From Margaritispora aquatica (lineage: Eukaryota; Ascomycota; Leotiomycetes; Helotiales; Discinellaceae): a stretch of DNA of 64,000 nucleotides. The notes beneath the pieces were generated by a model. It saw only the letters and a list, made by a program, of their open reading frames with translations, searched no databases and had not been told where the DNA came from. The position numbers and the translations under genes were made by a program. Where the stretch lies: NCBI GenBank assembly GCA_007644065.1, contig VJWN01000012.1, positions 1,043,758 to 1,107,757 of the forward strand. The letters run 5' to 3'. This document shows positions 24,526 through 35,803 of the stretch, one piece after another. Numbering within the stretch: position 1 is the stretch's first letter; each line of letters starts with the position of its first letter.

Positions 24526-27173
24526 CTACTCATCCTTGCGGACAACACCTGCACGCACCAAAATAGCAGTCACGCTCTCTACCGCGCTCACGATATCGAC
24601 GTGGAAGAAAGGCCTGTTGACACCATACAATGGGACTTCAGTTCCAGGACCTGAGGCCTTGTATCCAGTGGAGACAGCACCCTTGTTCTTGCTCAAAACG
24701 TCATCGTCGGCGGGTACACTCTCGATATCAAGAAGAGCCTTCTTGTCAACGGTATTGAACTCCTCAGCGTCGATGTTCACAACGATGCTAGTCCATCCCT
24801 TGCCAGATTGAGCCGTAAGTGGGAATCCGAAACCAGCAGCGACCAAGGCGCGACGAGTCCAGCGGTTGGAGACGGATGCGAAATGCCATTGGACGACTTC
24901 GGGGCTGGCGTAGCGGTCGAGTTGGTTACGGACGTCGATGAGGTTTTGGATGGAGGAGACATCCACGTTGTTGACGGCGCTGAAGTCGAGGACGACGGCA
25001 TGGAGAATGGGGAGGTGGAGGTTGGATTCCTCGACCTTGCCACGTGGTGGTCCGGGGTCGTTCCATGGACGATCCTGTGGGGAGAGATTAGACCAAATTG
25101 TATAAATGAGGAAGGAGAGAAACTTACACCTAGCTTGGCATAATTGTCAGTTGTGGTGCGACGAGTGTTGGCAAAGATGTATTCGGTGAAGTACTGGAAG
25201 TAATGTTGTGAGTTCGGGTAGTTAAAGCCTTCGCTAAATCTATACACGAAGACGCCGGGGATAGGGGATTCGACTCCGACTTCTGGGTTGGAACCATCAT
25301 GTCTATCGAGTGGGACGAAGACATCTCTTGGGGTACTAGAGACGTCGGATTCGCTCTTGATGCTGCTTTCGGCTCCTCCCTTAGCATCCTCGTCAGGGAC
25401 GAAGGTGCTGCCTGGTACAGCGTGGACCCTGATGCGTCCAAGGAAACGGCCGCGTGCTTTAGAGGTACGGTAGAGCAGAATTGCTGCTGACGCAGCGACG
25501 GTGGAGTAGATCCCGTTTTCAATACTGGAAAAGATTGTGACGAATACACCAATGAAGAAAACTGGGAGCTCGAGTGGCGAGACCTGGTAGAATTGGTAGA
25601 CGACCTTGGGTGGGGTGATCAAATCTCCAACCGCGTGAATGATAACTGCGCAGAGAGAGGCGGATGGGATGTAGTAAAAGACGGATGTTAAGGCATAGAG
25701 TGCGAGGAGCACAACGACAGCAGTGAAGATACCAGCGAGAGGAGTGCGAACACCAGCCTTAGACTTGATTGCCGTTCTCGAGAAAGATCCAGTTGCAGGG
25801 TAACCTCCAAGGAAGGGACCAAACACATTCGAGAATCCAATGGCGACCAATTCTTGAGATGGGTTAATCACATAGTTGTTGATCCGGCCGAAGGACTTGG
25901 AGATAGCAATGTGCTCGATGAGCAAGACGATGAGGGCAGCTGGAAGTTCGCTCGAGAAAGCCTTGATGGTTCGGATTTTAAATTTGGGAGCTCCGACATG
26001 TTTAAAGCCTAACAGTCAATCAGCACAAGTTAGCTCCTACAAATGGTGTATTTACCGCTAGGGACTGGGCCCAAAATCTTGAATTTAACGTTCTTGATGT
26101 TCTTGATGTCCTTGTTGACAAGATAGCTGATCAGAATGTAGAGAATGAGGACAAATGCGATGCGGAGCGTAGACAAGAAGAACAAAGTCTTCTTGAATCT
26201 TGGGAACTTTTTGGTGAGAACGTTAAATAGGATTCGGATGGCATACAACAAGAACAAAGCTGACACGCCCATTGCTGCATCCAGCTTGGCGTGCGGGAGA
26301 GCTTTGAGCGTGTTGATGAACACTTTATATGTAATGTCTCGATTATTGATGCCAGGAATACCAAGCAGGCCAGGTACTTGACCAACTGCGATACTGATAG
26401 CCGAGCCGGTCATGACTGTGGTTCAATCAGTAGTGTTCGGGCACGTGGTATTTTGGGAAAACATACAAGCGCTGATGGCTGTGAGTGAAATCCATTCGAC
26501 GATCCATCCGAGACGAGTAAGACCAAGGAACAAGATGATGATTCCGCAAACAAGAGCAAGAGTCCTTGCAATCTCCTCGGCTGGAATGTCCTTGTGTATT
26601 CCTTGAACCTTGATAACAATGTTTCCGACGAGAGTGCTCATGACAGCGACAGTCTACAAAAGAGATTAGCTTTTATTTCTGTTCAACTGTCCAGATACGT
26701 ACACCGATAGTGATATCCTTAGAAGTAGCAAAAGCCCAGTAGAGTAAAAAGCCAACGAACGAGGTGTAAAGTCCGTACTCAGCGGGGAGCTTTGCCAGGA
26801 GTGCATATGCCATTCCCTGAGGAACAACAACAGCACCGACAGTGAGACCTTCTGGTTGTTAGCAAAGCTGATAGGTCGACTCATGCAACTACTTACCAGC
26901 AATGACATCTCCACCGAGCCACGTGAAGTTGTATCGGGTGATCCACTTCAAGAATGGGAATAGTTCCTTGACATAATGCTTGACGCCGGCTGCAGTTGGA
27001 GCGAGTTCTTTAATGAATTCGACGGTAGTCGGCTCCTTCTCCGCGTATCTTGATGTGAGGGTCGATGCATTTGACAGTGCAGCATTAGCGAAGTCTTCGG
27101 TGCCATCAGATCTGTCAACTGGGATTCCAAGAACCTTGGCGATGATGCCGCCGGCTTTGCTTGCTGAAGCCAT
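24526..27173 (-). CDS. SulP-family sulfate permease with C-terminal STAS domain
   Basis: Six exons: 27173-26897, 26848-26703, 26653-26467, 26415-26056, 26008-25128 and 25074-24526, giving 799 residues. ATG 27173 opens MASASKAGGI. SulP motifs seen are GLTVGAVVVPQGMAYALLA, YGLYTSFVGF, ATSKDITIGTVAVMS and the signature around NPSQELVAIGFSNVFGPFLGGYPATGSFSRTAI. About 12 membrane helices are followed by a STAS domain (NNVDVSSIQNLIDVRNQLDRY). It resembles fungal high-affinity sulfate permeases (SutB/CYS-14/Sul1 type), which carry out proton-coupled sulfate uptake at the plasma membrane for cysteine and methionine synthesis. Such genes are usually derepressed by sulfur starvation through a CYS3/MetR bZIP factor. 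I did not find its ATGGCGCCAT-like site in the 300 bp upstream. Length is normal for the family. Confidence 0.93.
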
Positions 27174-28913
27174 TGCTAGAGAGGTGAAGAAAAGTCTTGT
27201 CGATGGATGCTCTGATCAAAAGCTACTGGGCCGCTGTATGTGACATATATAAGAATATGGAATGCCAATGCGAAGCCCCCATGCACCCAAGATTTTTAGC
27301 GTCAAGACAATATCTTACTTTGCTTTCTCTCGACGAGATTGCTCGCCAAGTGCTTCCCCAAGGCGAGCATAGTCTTGGAAGATCTATGAGACTAATAGAA
27401 ATGTCATACTCCACGTAGGGCAGGACCGAATGTCTTGGACGAGAGGTGATGGTCCGGCTAGAAGCGACCCCATGGATTGAGAACATAACGCCACATTTTG
27501 CGAATGCCAGACATTATCCCGCTTTGGTTCGGGCAGTTCTACAACAGATGAATCTTGATGGCTTCTCGTGGAGGTCTTTGTTGAGTCTTGATGGTGGTCT
27601 CGATGCGGCAATATTGCACATGTGGCCATCCAGAGTTGTATGCTTATTTTGTCGACTCTTCGGCTATTCTTCAACAGGTAGAAATTTACGTTTCACTACT
27701 CTTTTAAGGAGCGAATTCTCGCCCACAAATGTAGTAAAAGGTACTTAGACAATTTACTTAGATCGAATGGATCTAATAGCAATCAACGATTCCCCCAGAG
27801 ATTAGTCTATTAGAGTAAAACCCCTCTCCTTTAGAAAATAAAATATGAGGGTCTTGTTATACTGAGACTCATAATAGACATACCTGATAGATTTATTCTA
27901 AGTTGTTTTTAAAAGCAAGAGTAGTTAAGTAATGGAATTGAGAGGGAAGAGGAGGCCGCCAAGACAGGTTCTTACAACTGGGGCTTGGTGTGATGTCGTC
28001 ATTCTTGGTATTTCTTCGTAAGTGGTGGCGTGCATGGGCTCGTACCTGGTAGGTAGATAATTAGAGTCAGTATGTCCATCGTTTGGTGAGAATTTCCTTT
28101 TGATCAAAACCTTCTCCTAAGATCAGGGGCATGTGCTGTGCCGTGATAGAGCATGAACATCATCATGGCTACACGGAGATACTATACAATTGCGCCTTTG
28201 CTGTGGTTTTCCCGTCAATACTGTTACATAACAAGTGAGAAAATATCAGAGCTGAGAGCGTGTATGCTTGAATACTTTAGTATGAAGGTTTTGTTTTGAT
28301 AAATAAACGTATGGGACCACCCTTTATATCTTTACTATAGGCCACACTTGCAATTTAAGCCAATTAGAGGCCAGGATTTGCTTCTCACGAGTCCGAAACT
28401 GCCACCGCACCAAGTATGGTCCCACCTATACCACCTCATTACTTTTTCAGCCTCCTTAGCTATTTATTGCCTTCGACCTTCTTCTCACTGTTGGTAAAGT
28501 CAAGTAAAGGACTTTTCCTTTCTCGCTTTCAGACGCTCACAACTCGCAAACCCAGAATGTCGAGAAAGGAGTTGCTAGTGCAAGTACTTTCGAGATCCCT
28601 ATCTTTCCTTCACGAGGAGCTATTCTTGATTGCTTGTCCACAGGTCGAGTAGATCTTTTCGCTTGAAATTTCCTATCCCCCTGTGCCAAAGCTACCTATG
28701 CTTCGATAGAAGAGCGCAAGATCTTTACATACCCAGTGGTAGGCGGAAAGATGATGGAAACCATGTAGTTGTCCATTCCGAATGCTTTTAGCCTGCATCG
28801 TTCGGTCGAACCTTTTTAGGAAGTGTGGCGCTGCAGCTGTTGTGGTCAAGTCAGCACCATCAACCTTCAAATCCGAAGACATCGTGAGATTGCCAAAAAC
28901 AAAATCCATCATC
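27174..28913. other. divergent intergenic region between sulfate permease and GH47 gene
   Basis: 1.7 kb between two divergently transcribed genes, so it holds both promoters. A TATA-like TATATAA lies at 27246-27252, about 73 bp before the permease ATG. AT-rich sequence covers 27.7-27.9 kb. The open frame at 28416-28652 shows no domain and is probably 5' leader of the mannosidase gene. Confidence 0.5.
27246..27253 (-). promoter_or_regulatory. TATA-like element of the sulfate permease gene
   Basis: CTTATATA on the coding strand sits about 73 bp upstream of the permease start codon, a usual distance for a fungal TATA box. Functional status is inferred from position only. Confidence 0.3.
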
Positions 28914-30816
28914 ATGAGACGATTTTCATCAACAAAGACCTGGATAACTGCAGGCGCATGTCTCTTGATAATTTACTACCTTCTTTCCAACCCTTTCCTC
29001 GGATCTCCAGCACGACTCGCGCGTCCATCCCCAAAATTAGGACAATTCTCATGGAGCACAAGAGTCGAGCAGCATCCTCTGTCGGCCTTCATCTCGCCAC
29101 CGTCAGGAAAACCAGCCCGAATTCCAATTATTCAGCATCCCTTTAAATCTCAATCTGATGGGAGTGCTAAACTCAATGATGATCGTCGTGAAGCAGTGAA
29201 AAAGACTTTTGTACGAGGTTGGGAGGGTTACCGTAAGCATGCATGGATGAAGGATGAGCTCACGCCGGTCAGTGGAAGCTATCGAAATCATTTCGGTGGA
29301 TGGGCTGCGACATTGGTTGATTCATTAGACACACTCTGGATCATGGGCTTGAAAGATGAGTTTGATGAAGCAGTCACAAGCCTGAAAAATATTGATTTCA
29401 CAACTACGGATGAACGAGAGATCAATGTCTTTGAGACTACCATCCGGTATTTAGGGGGTATGCTAGCTGCTCATGATCTGAGTGGAGGCACATATCCTAT
29501 ATTGTTGGAGAAGTGTTTAGAGCTGGGCGATATGCTTTATGCTGCGTTCGACACACCTAACAGAATGCCACTGACGAGGTGGGACTGGCAAAAGTATACA
29601 GTTTACCATCTCAATGATTTCTCACAAGGCTAACACACTTCAGGGCGCAAAAGGGATTAAGACAAGCAGCGGATTCTGGAGTTTTGCTTGCTGAAATTGG
29701 CTCACTCTCGCTGGAGTTCACGAGACTGTCTCAACTTTCAGGTCAACCTAAATTCTTTGATGCCATTCAAAGAATCAACGATGTTTTTGAAGCGCAACAG
29801 GCGTTGTCACGATTACCCGGCATGTGGCCAATCGCAGTCAATGCCAAAGAACTGAATTTTACTGAAGCTACAACCTTCACATTCGGAGCTATGGCAGATT
29901 CAATGTATGAATATCTGCCCAAAGTAAGAAAGAAACTTGAATGTTTTGTTCATAATTTAACTGATTTGTATAGCAACACTTACTATTAGGTGGTTTATCA
30001 AAACAACCGCGCAAGCTTTACGAAGCGGCCATCGACGCAGGAAAATCACGCCTATTCTTCCGTCCCATGACACACGACAATGATGATATCCTCATCTCCG
30101 GCAAAGTCACTGCAGTTGGCGAGTCATCATATACACTCGAGCCCGAAGGACAACATCTCTCTTGTTTCATAGGCGGTATGATGGCGATTGGCTCGAAAAT
30201 ATTTTATAGACCAGACGACCTTGCCATCGCTAAGAAACTAGTTGATGGCTGCATCTGGGCATATGAGTCTATGCCGACAGGAATCATGCCAGAGCTTTTC
30301 CATACGGTACCTTGCAATAATCCGGGCGACTGTGCGTGGGATTCTGCTGCCTGGCATCACGGAATCATGCTTTGGAATGGTGATGTGAATGAGACGAACA
30401 TTGAGGAGATGATCGAGCAGCTGAAACTCCCTCCTGGCTTTGCGGAGATACAAGATAGAAGATACATTTTACGGTTTGTTTTATGTTCCTTTTTCGTTGG
30501 CGTCGTACTGACACTATCTAGCCCCGAAGCTATCGAGTCTATCTTCATCATGTATCGCATCACAGGCGACGAGCGATTACGTGAAACAGCTTGGGATATG
30601 TTTCAATCAATTGAGAAGCACACTATGACTAAGTTTGGCAACACAGCTCTCGACGATATGACGATTTTGCCTGCAAAGAAAGCAGATAGTATGGAATCAT
30701 TCTGGACTGCTGAGACACTGAAGTATTTCTACTTGATATTCAGTCCTCCAGACGTAATCTCACTAGATGATTATGTATTCAACACTGAGGCACATCCTTT
30801 CAACCGGCTGAAGTAA
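28914..30816 (+). CDS. class I alpha-1,2-mannosidase, glycoside hydrolase family 47
   Basis: Exons 28914-29593, 29644-29923, 29974-30473 and 30522-30816 give 584 residues. The ATG at 28914 (MRRFSSTKTW) starts a short basic cytosolic tail followed by one signal-anchor helix (GACLLIIYYLLSNPFL), the type II topology of ER/Golgi mannosidases. GH47 motifs are WMKDELTPVSG, DSLDTLWIMGL, FETTIRYLGGMLAAHDLS, FGAMADSMYEYLPKQ, AWDSAAWHHG and the C-terminal TEAHPFNRLK, whose Thr sits where GH47 enzymes bind calcium. VPCNNPGDC supplies cysteines of the family disulfide. The enzyme trims alpha-1,2-linked mannose from N-glycans. The variant ADSMYEYLPKQ in place of GDSYYEYLLKQ is typical of a fungal subfamily. 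Longer upstream reading frame is ignored because it lacks the anchor organisation. Confidence 0.93.
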
Positions 30817-31246
30817 AGACACCTCCCTGCTTCCTCTCACGACAGAGAATGGGGTAAGAAAGATATCTAGAGGTCATCGAATATTACGGACTTCTTCAAA
30901 AGAACAAACCGTTTTCTCACACAGAGTACAAACTTCAATCGGAGCATTACACAATAAAAACCCCACCTGACCCTATTATCCCATATCGTATACAACCGCC
31001 AGCTGCCAAAGCATGTACATTCGAAAATATGAAAATACTAATACACCAGCTTGTCTTTACCAACAATTGGTCTACTGGCCATACTCATCCAGGAAATCTC
31101 TTGGATTTTCGCCTCGTCTAACAAAGACGCGAATGCTATTTGGGTCACGGAAAGGAAGACCTTTAGGACGACTACGCAAAGTTGTCAGCCTGGTCCTCTT
31201 TGCAGCATCTCGTCAAGTAGCGCGTCCTCACCAGTTAGACGCCAAG
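30817..31246. other. tail-to-tail intergenic spacer
   Basis: 430 bp between the stop codons of the convergent GH47 and DUF7726 genes. It holds both terminators; no other feature is seen. Confidence 0.6.
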
Positions 31247-31947
31247 CTATTGGCCATACTGATCAGTGTATTGTATAGGCGTCTCGCCCTCCTTGCATGT
31301 AACCCAGATCTTTGTCCCTGGATCACGCAGAGGCAGTCCTGCCGGCCGTCTACAACAGGAAATAAAACAGTCAGAAATAACAAAGACAGGAACGAAAATC
31401 TCAAAGAAACGAAAATAACAACTCACTCAGCCTCAACCTTCAACCTTCCCGTTGTCTTCTTCTTCCCCTCAAAAATTCTTTTCCTCTCAAAGAACTTATA
31501 AGCTGCGGGGTAAATCGCACTCTCGGCGCCACCCATAATCATCTTCGCCTTCAAGAACCGATCAAGCGTCGTATTCTGGCCCGTCCCAATTGCTCTCAAA
31601 AACGACGCCTTGGTGAATGGCTTCTTGCTCCCATCCTTCGCCAGCTCGGCCGGGTTGCCATTCTCGGGTTTCTTGTTGTCCTTGCCCAGCAGGGCGTTGA
31701 TCTTCTGTCGCACGGTGGAGCAGGTGTCGTAGCATGGGATGTTGCCTTCTTCGTCTTCTTCCTCGAGCTTTACTTCGAGGAAATTGGCGTATTGGGGATG
31801 GGCGTTGGTCGCGGCGCTGCTTTGCTCGGCGAGTGCTTTTTTCGTGGGTTTCTTTGCTGCTACAGGGGACTTCTTGGTCTCGTCTGGTTTGGTGGTTGGG
31901 TAGGGCTCTGCTCGAGCCGTAGAGGTGCGGGGGGCTGCCTTGGGCAT
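31247..31947 (-). CDS. DUF7726-type small basic protein of unknown function
   Basis: Two exons, 31947-31427 and 31349-31247, give 207 residues, spliced at GA|A in VEAE. The N-terminal 50 residues are Ala/Lys/Pro-rich and likely disordered. An acidic stretch (VKLEEEDEEGNI) leads to a conserved-looking core: CYDTCSTVRQKINALL, then KPFTKASFLRAIGTGQNTTLDRFLKAK and YPAAYKFFERKRIFEGKKKT, ending with GLPLRDPGTKIWVTC. The core pattern matches what I recall as DUF7726, an uncharacterised fungal domain often present in several copies per genome in Leotiomycetes and Dothideomycetes. A helix-turn-helix-like or DNA-binding role would fit the basic helices, but this is speculation. No signal peptide or membrane segment is present. 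Confidence 0.8.
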
Positions 31948-32493
31948 TTTGTTTGATTAGATTTCACGAGTGGGTGTTCAGGTTGGATGAGAGGACCTTT
32001 GGGGTATAGTATGATAAAGTGAGAGAATTGATAACAGGTAAGAAGTGAAGTTGAAGTTAGTGAAACTGTATGTAAAAGTATGGCACCTGGGGCCCAGAAC
32101 TATTAAGTCGCGGTGGTTGACGCGACTGGGCCCAAAATAAATACTACGTCATCAACCAAGTCGAACATTCCATCTCTCTTCGAGAATATTCCACAAATGT
32201 GAAGTTCCCTGTGATATCTTGGAATTTTATAGGTAAGGTCCGCAGCATGAATTGAGAGATGGAGAGATGCAAGTGCAACTACATGGTGTGGAATGAGGAT
32301 GTTCACCGCACCCCGACTTCATCAAGACCACGACTGCTCTGCTTTACTTCGCGATCAGCCAGTTTTCATTTTCGTTCCTCATTCCATCACTTACCACATA
32401 ACTCCAACTCCAACCACAAATACCATACAAAAGCCAAGGACAACCCCATACTTCTTATACGCCAGAAAAGCCATCCACAAAGTGGTGAAGCAA
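31948..32493. other. intergenic spacer, DUF7726 promoter
   Basis: 546 bp between the DUF7726 start and the stop of the GFA protein, both on the minus strand. It carries an interrupted inverted repeat at 32090-32133, described separately. No gene is seen. Confidence 0.6.
32090..32133. repeat. interrupted GC-rich inverted repeat
   Basis: GGGCCCAG and GTCGCG on the left match CGCGAC-TGGGCCC on the right in inverted order. The inner loop is 8 bp (GTGGTTGA) and a 10-bp interruption (GAACTATTAA) splits the left arm. It lies about 145-185 bp upstream of the DUF7726 start codon, so it may be a promoter element. Confidence 0.7.
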
Positions 32494-33152
32494 TTAAGCA
32501 AACCCTCTAAACTGCTTCAAGCCCTCCACCCCCCGCAACCACCCCGCCCGACAATCAGTCCAATACTCCTCCTCTGGCACCTCGAGATCAATGCCCTTTC
32601 TCTCGCCAACCTTCACCACACCCACCTCTTTCCCCTCCCCATTACCATCACCCAACCCCTCCACCGCTCCACCACCCAACGCCTCACCGCCCTTTACGAC
32701 CTCCGCATCCAGCGTGCCAGCCTGCACGACCCAGAAATCGTCGTACTTCTCGCTGCCGCCGTGTTTCCACAGCGTCGTCGCGCACGCGGCGCAGAAGTAG
32801 ATGGTGATGGGCAGGCCGGTCTCGTGCGGCTGGATGTAGGTTTTTAGGTGCGAGCGTGAGGTTGCGGAGAGGGTGAGTGAGGATTTGGGAATGAACAGGT
32901 TCGTGGTGAATGCGCTGCCCGAGATCTTTTGGCACGAGAGGCAGTGGCAGATTATCTGGGTGTTTGTGTCAGTGTGTGGGTGGCTGGATGACTGGATGAG
33001 TGTGGGATGGCCTTTGAAGTGTTGAGAGGAGAGGAGGCTGTTAGGGAAGCGAGGTAAGGAGTTCGAGGGCTGAATAGATTACAGACCTTCATTGACGCTG
33101 TACCTGTGTAAGAGTAGGTCACGGCCTTGCACCAACAACTTCCGTTTGGCAT
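32494..33152 (-). CDS. GFA-fold zinc protein (glutathione-dependent formaldehyde-activating enzyme family)
   Basis: Two exons, 33152-33087 and 32955-32494, give 175 residues. The start is MPNGSCWCKAV. Zinc ligands typical of the GFA/CENP-V fold are C6 and C8, C25, C27 and C30 (CHCLSCQK), and C77 and C80 (CAAC). The family fold brings these together around one or two zinc ions. The name-giving activity is S-hydroxymethylglutathione synthesis, but most fungal members have no demonstrated substrate, so function is left open. The C-terminal half is Gly/Glu-rich (GGEALGGGAVEGLGDGNGEGKE) before a final EYWTDCRAGWLRGVEGLKQF that is common in fungal GFA proteins. Cytosolic, no targeting signal seen. 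Confidence 0.9.
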
Positions 33153-34390
33153 TTTTGCTATCTATGTAAATTTCTTTGCTCTTTGGTCTTCCCTCTGGTT
33201 TAGAATGTCTTCAGAAGTTTCTGTGACAGCTTATTAATGCTTTGAGGTCGTTATACAACAGAATCTCAGATATGCCACGACATAGGAGTAACTGTGATAG
33301 CAATAAGTACCTGCTTTATGAGTACTATCATTCTTAGAACAGTACAGCAGTAAGCCCTATGAAGCTAAAACGACAGAAGGCGGGGTAGTCAAAGTATATC
33401 TCCCCACCTCCACAGGAATGCGTTGTGTTCTAGATCCCATATCCCCTCACTTTCATCCCGCGTCAAACAAAGCAAGTCGGCTCGCTCCATTTTGTATCTC
33501 ATGTCTCAGCTCGAAGCGTGGCTATGGGATACTGTTCCGTGACTTTCCTCGCGGAGCATCCGTTTCAACACCCGTCTCATAAGACATCTTTCCCCTCCTC
33601 AAAGCTTCAACAAGGCTAAAACTTCAATCTTAGCCTCGAATTCTAAAGCGAAACTTCATGTGCGTGCCTTACCCTCAAATCAAATATGCTGGCGGCACGG
33701 GAAAACGGAAGAATCACCTGACTCTTCCCGTCTCCAACCAACGACCTCCTACCTCCCAAGCACGATTCACCATCTTTGTTGCGCATCGCGAGCACAACAG
33801 TAAGCCACCCGCATAACAGTCTCAGCTCAGACTCCTGGCCATGGATGATGGAGTGTGGAATGTGGAGGTACATATGTTTGCGTGTGCATGCATGCGTGCC
33901 CAAAACGTTTCTCGTCTACATGTCTCGCAACTGAGCGCTTAGCGAGCGAATCGAGCGGGTGTTGGTTTCCGGCTGCCAGGCGATCGGGAGTGCGGTGTGC
34001 AACAGAGGTCTGAGATGAGGCAGGTGATAGGGTGAGTGTCACTTGTGAATCGGTTGTGAGGATGGATAAATGCGGTGAAGAGAATATGGACAGCGTGGGA
34101 GTGGGAAAGACTGCCGTTGACGAAGAATCACTCGATAGGAGTGGTGCGGTGATGTTCGGTAGTGGGTGTCGATATTGGTGAAAAACATAGCAAGCGATGC
34201 AAAATCGAGGAGGAAGGAAGGAAGAATGATGGATGGATGGATGGATGGATAGCAAACATACAATGCACTTCATTCTAAGCCTTAACGTATGCAATATACA
34301 AGATGAATCCTAACCCAAACAAAAACCCAATGTACCAATATGCTCATCCTTGTACCCAACCGATTATGCAAAAAGATCACACAAAAAACC
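33153..34390. other. intergenic spacer with GGAT microsatellite
   Basis: 1.2 kb holding the GFA gene promoter and the 3' flank of the oxaloacetate-hydrolase-like gene. Open frames at 33.6-34.3 kb encode Ser/His-rich translations of low-complexity DNA and are not credible genes. A (GGAT)n tract lies at 34229-34250. Confidence 0.5.
34229..34250. repeat. (GGAT)n microsatellite
   Basis: Five consecutive GGAT units (ATGGATGGATGG...), preceded by GGAAGGAAGG, about 150 bp downstream of the oxaloacetate-hydrolase-like stop codon. Confidence 0.85.
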
Positions 34391-35803
34391 CTAAACGCCC
34401 TTCTTGAAAGCATCACCTCCAGCCTGTTCGTCAATGACCATGAGATCCTGCAAACCACAAACACTGAAGATTGTCTTCGGGCTAACACTACTTCCTGTGA
34501 CACCATACTCCTTCAACCACTCAAAGGTATTTTTAATGGCCACATAAGCTGGCGCCAAACTCGCAAACGAAAAGATGACCACTCTGAATCCCATGTCCTG
34601 AGCCTCATCCACCGAGATTAGCGGGGAAACACCATTCTCGACAGAGTTGAGGCAGAGAGGCCAGGGCGCCATATCCTTAACTGCTTGTCTCGCTTGTGCT
34701 TTTGACGAGAACCCCTCAAGGATTCCCATATCAGCGCCTTCATCACGAGCACGACGTAGACGAGCAATGCAGTCGTCGTAGCCACGAGATTGGAGTGCAT
34801 CAGTGCGAGCGATGATAACAATATCAGAGCGAAGACGCTTGGCGGCTTGAACGCAAGCTTTGATACGTGAGATGTAGGTATCAATATCCACGACCTCCTT
34901 GCCAGCCAGATGACCGCACCGCTTCTGCATAACCTGATCCTCAATGTGGAAGCCTGCAACACCAGCTAGATGATATTGTTGAAGTGATCGATCGATGACC
35001 ATGGGTCCTCCATAACCTGTATCCATGTCTGCGATGACAGGAGGCCCGTCTGGCTTCAAGTTCGCGATCATCTCGGCGTTGGTACGCATGTCGTGTAGGT
35101 GGGCAATACCAAGATCAGCCATTCCCAATCGAGACGCATTCGTTCCAGCGCCGGTCATATACATGCCTTCAAAGCCTGTTGAGATGGCGATACGTGCTGA
35201 GAGACCATCGTAGACACCTGGACAAACAAGAATGTGGTCCAGATTCTTGATCATATGGCGAAGACGAGTGCTCGCTGGTGCGAAAGTAGGGAGTTCTACT
35301 GGAGCGCGAATTTGCACACTCGATGTTGAAACTGGTTCGGTGATTTTAGATGTGTCTACTATCTCGATCTCGGGTATTGATTCAACCAAAGGTTGTGAAA
35401 TTTCGACTTCAATCTCATCGAGTGGGATATCGACAAGTCCTTCAGGCCTGGAAATAGGCGAGACGACTGGCTCAATTTCGAGAGCTGGCTTCGTATGATC
35501 TAAGGAGCTTAGGTCTGGGATTGATTCATCATCAACCTTGATATTGAAGTTAGCCTCAAGGCCATTGGGTGGTGTGATGGCCTCAAAAGGTGTTGTGGCT
35601 CCAGACGGTGAGTTGTCCATGGTGAAAACAACATCAACGTATGGTGAAGCCTCTCCAGACTCGAAAGACTTCATGTTGGATTCCTTTTGTGCAGATAGGT
35701 TATTGGAAGATGCGAAAACCGAGTCTGGTGAGGATGCCTGCCATGCTCCAAGGTCGAACATCGCCTTGTCAACCTGGCAATCTGTCGCTGTCATAAGAGT
35801 CAT
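34391..35803 (-). CDS. oxaloacetate hydrolase-like protein, isocitrate lyase/PEP mutase superfamily
   Basis: Single exon, 470 residues from the ATG at 35803 (MTLMTATDCQ). The core (about residues 170-470) aligns by eye with Aspergillus niger OahA: LVCPGVYDGLSARIA, GMYMTGAGTNASRLGMADLG, VIADMDTGYGG (D259, D261), FHIEDQVMQKRCGH with Cys296, and VIIARTDAL. At FRVVIFSFASL, Ser412 occupies the place of the serine reported to distinguish oxaloacetate hydrolases from other PEP-mutase-like proteins. The expected reaction is oxaloacetate + water to oxalate + acetate. The first about 165 residues are an acidic, Ser/Pro/Glu-rich tail, far longer than in A. niger OahA (about 45). Oxalyl-CoA synthetase and decarboxylase genes follow within 6 kb. 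A related lyase activity (methylisocitrate or dimethylmalate) remains possible. Confidence 0.8.
   Translation of the reverse strand: MTLMTATDCQVDKAMFDLGAWQASSPDSVFASSNNLSAQKESNMKSFESGEASPYVDVVFTMDNSPSGATTPFEAITPPNGLEANFNIKVDDESIPDLSSLDHTKPALEIEPVVSPISRPEGLVDIPLDEIEVEISQPLVESIPEIEIVDTSKITEPVSTSSVQIRAPVELPTFAPASTRLRHMIKNLDHILVCPGVYDGLSARIAISTGFEGMYMTGAGTNASRLGMADLGIAHLHDMRTNAEMIANLKPDGPPVIADMDTGYGGPMVIDRSLQQYHLAGVAGFHIEDQVMQKRCGHLAGKEVVDIDTYISRIKACVQAAKRLRSDIVIIARTDALQSRGYDDCIARLRRARDEGADMGILEGFSSKAQARQAVKDMAPWPLCLNSVENGVSPLISVDEAQDMGFRVVIFSFASLAPAYVAIKNTFEWLKEYGVTGSSVSPKTIFSVCGLQDLMVIDEQAGGDAFKKGV

Noticed and set aside
28782..28913. Upstream extension of the GH47 protein
   Set aside because: Starting at 28914 places a basic tail and signal anchor at the N-terminus as the family requires; the extension lacks such features.
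33643..34294. Overlapping open frames on the minus strand, up to 155 codons
   Set aside because: The translation is low-complexity Ser/His/Pro arising from microsatellite-like DNA, with no motif or splice continuation.
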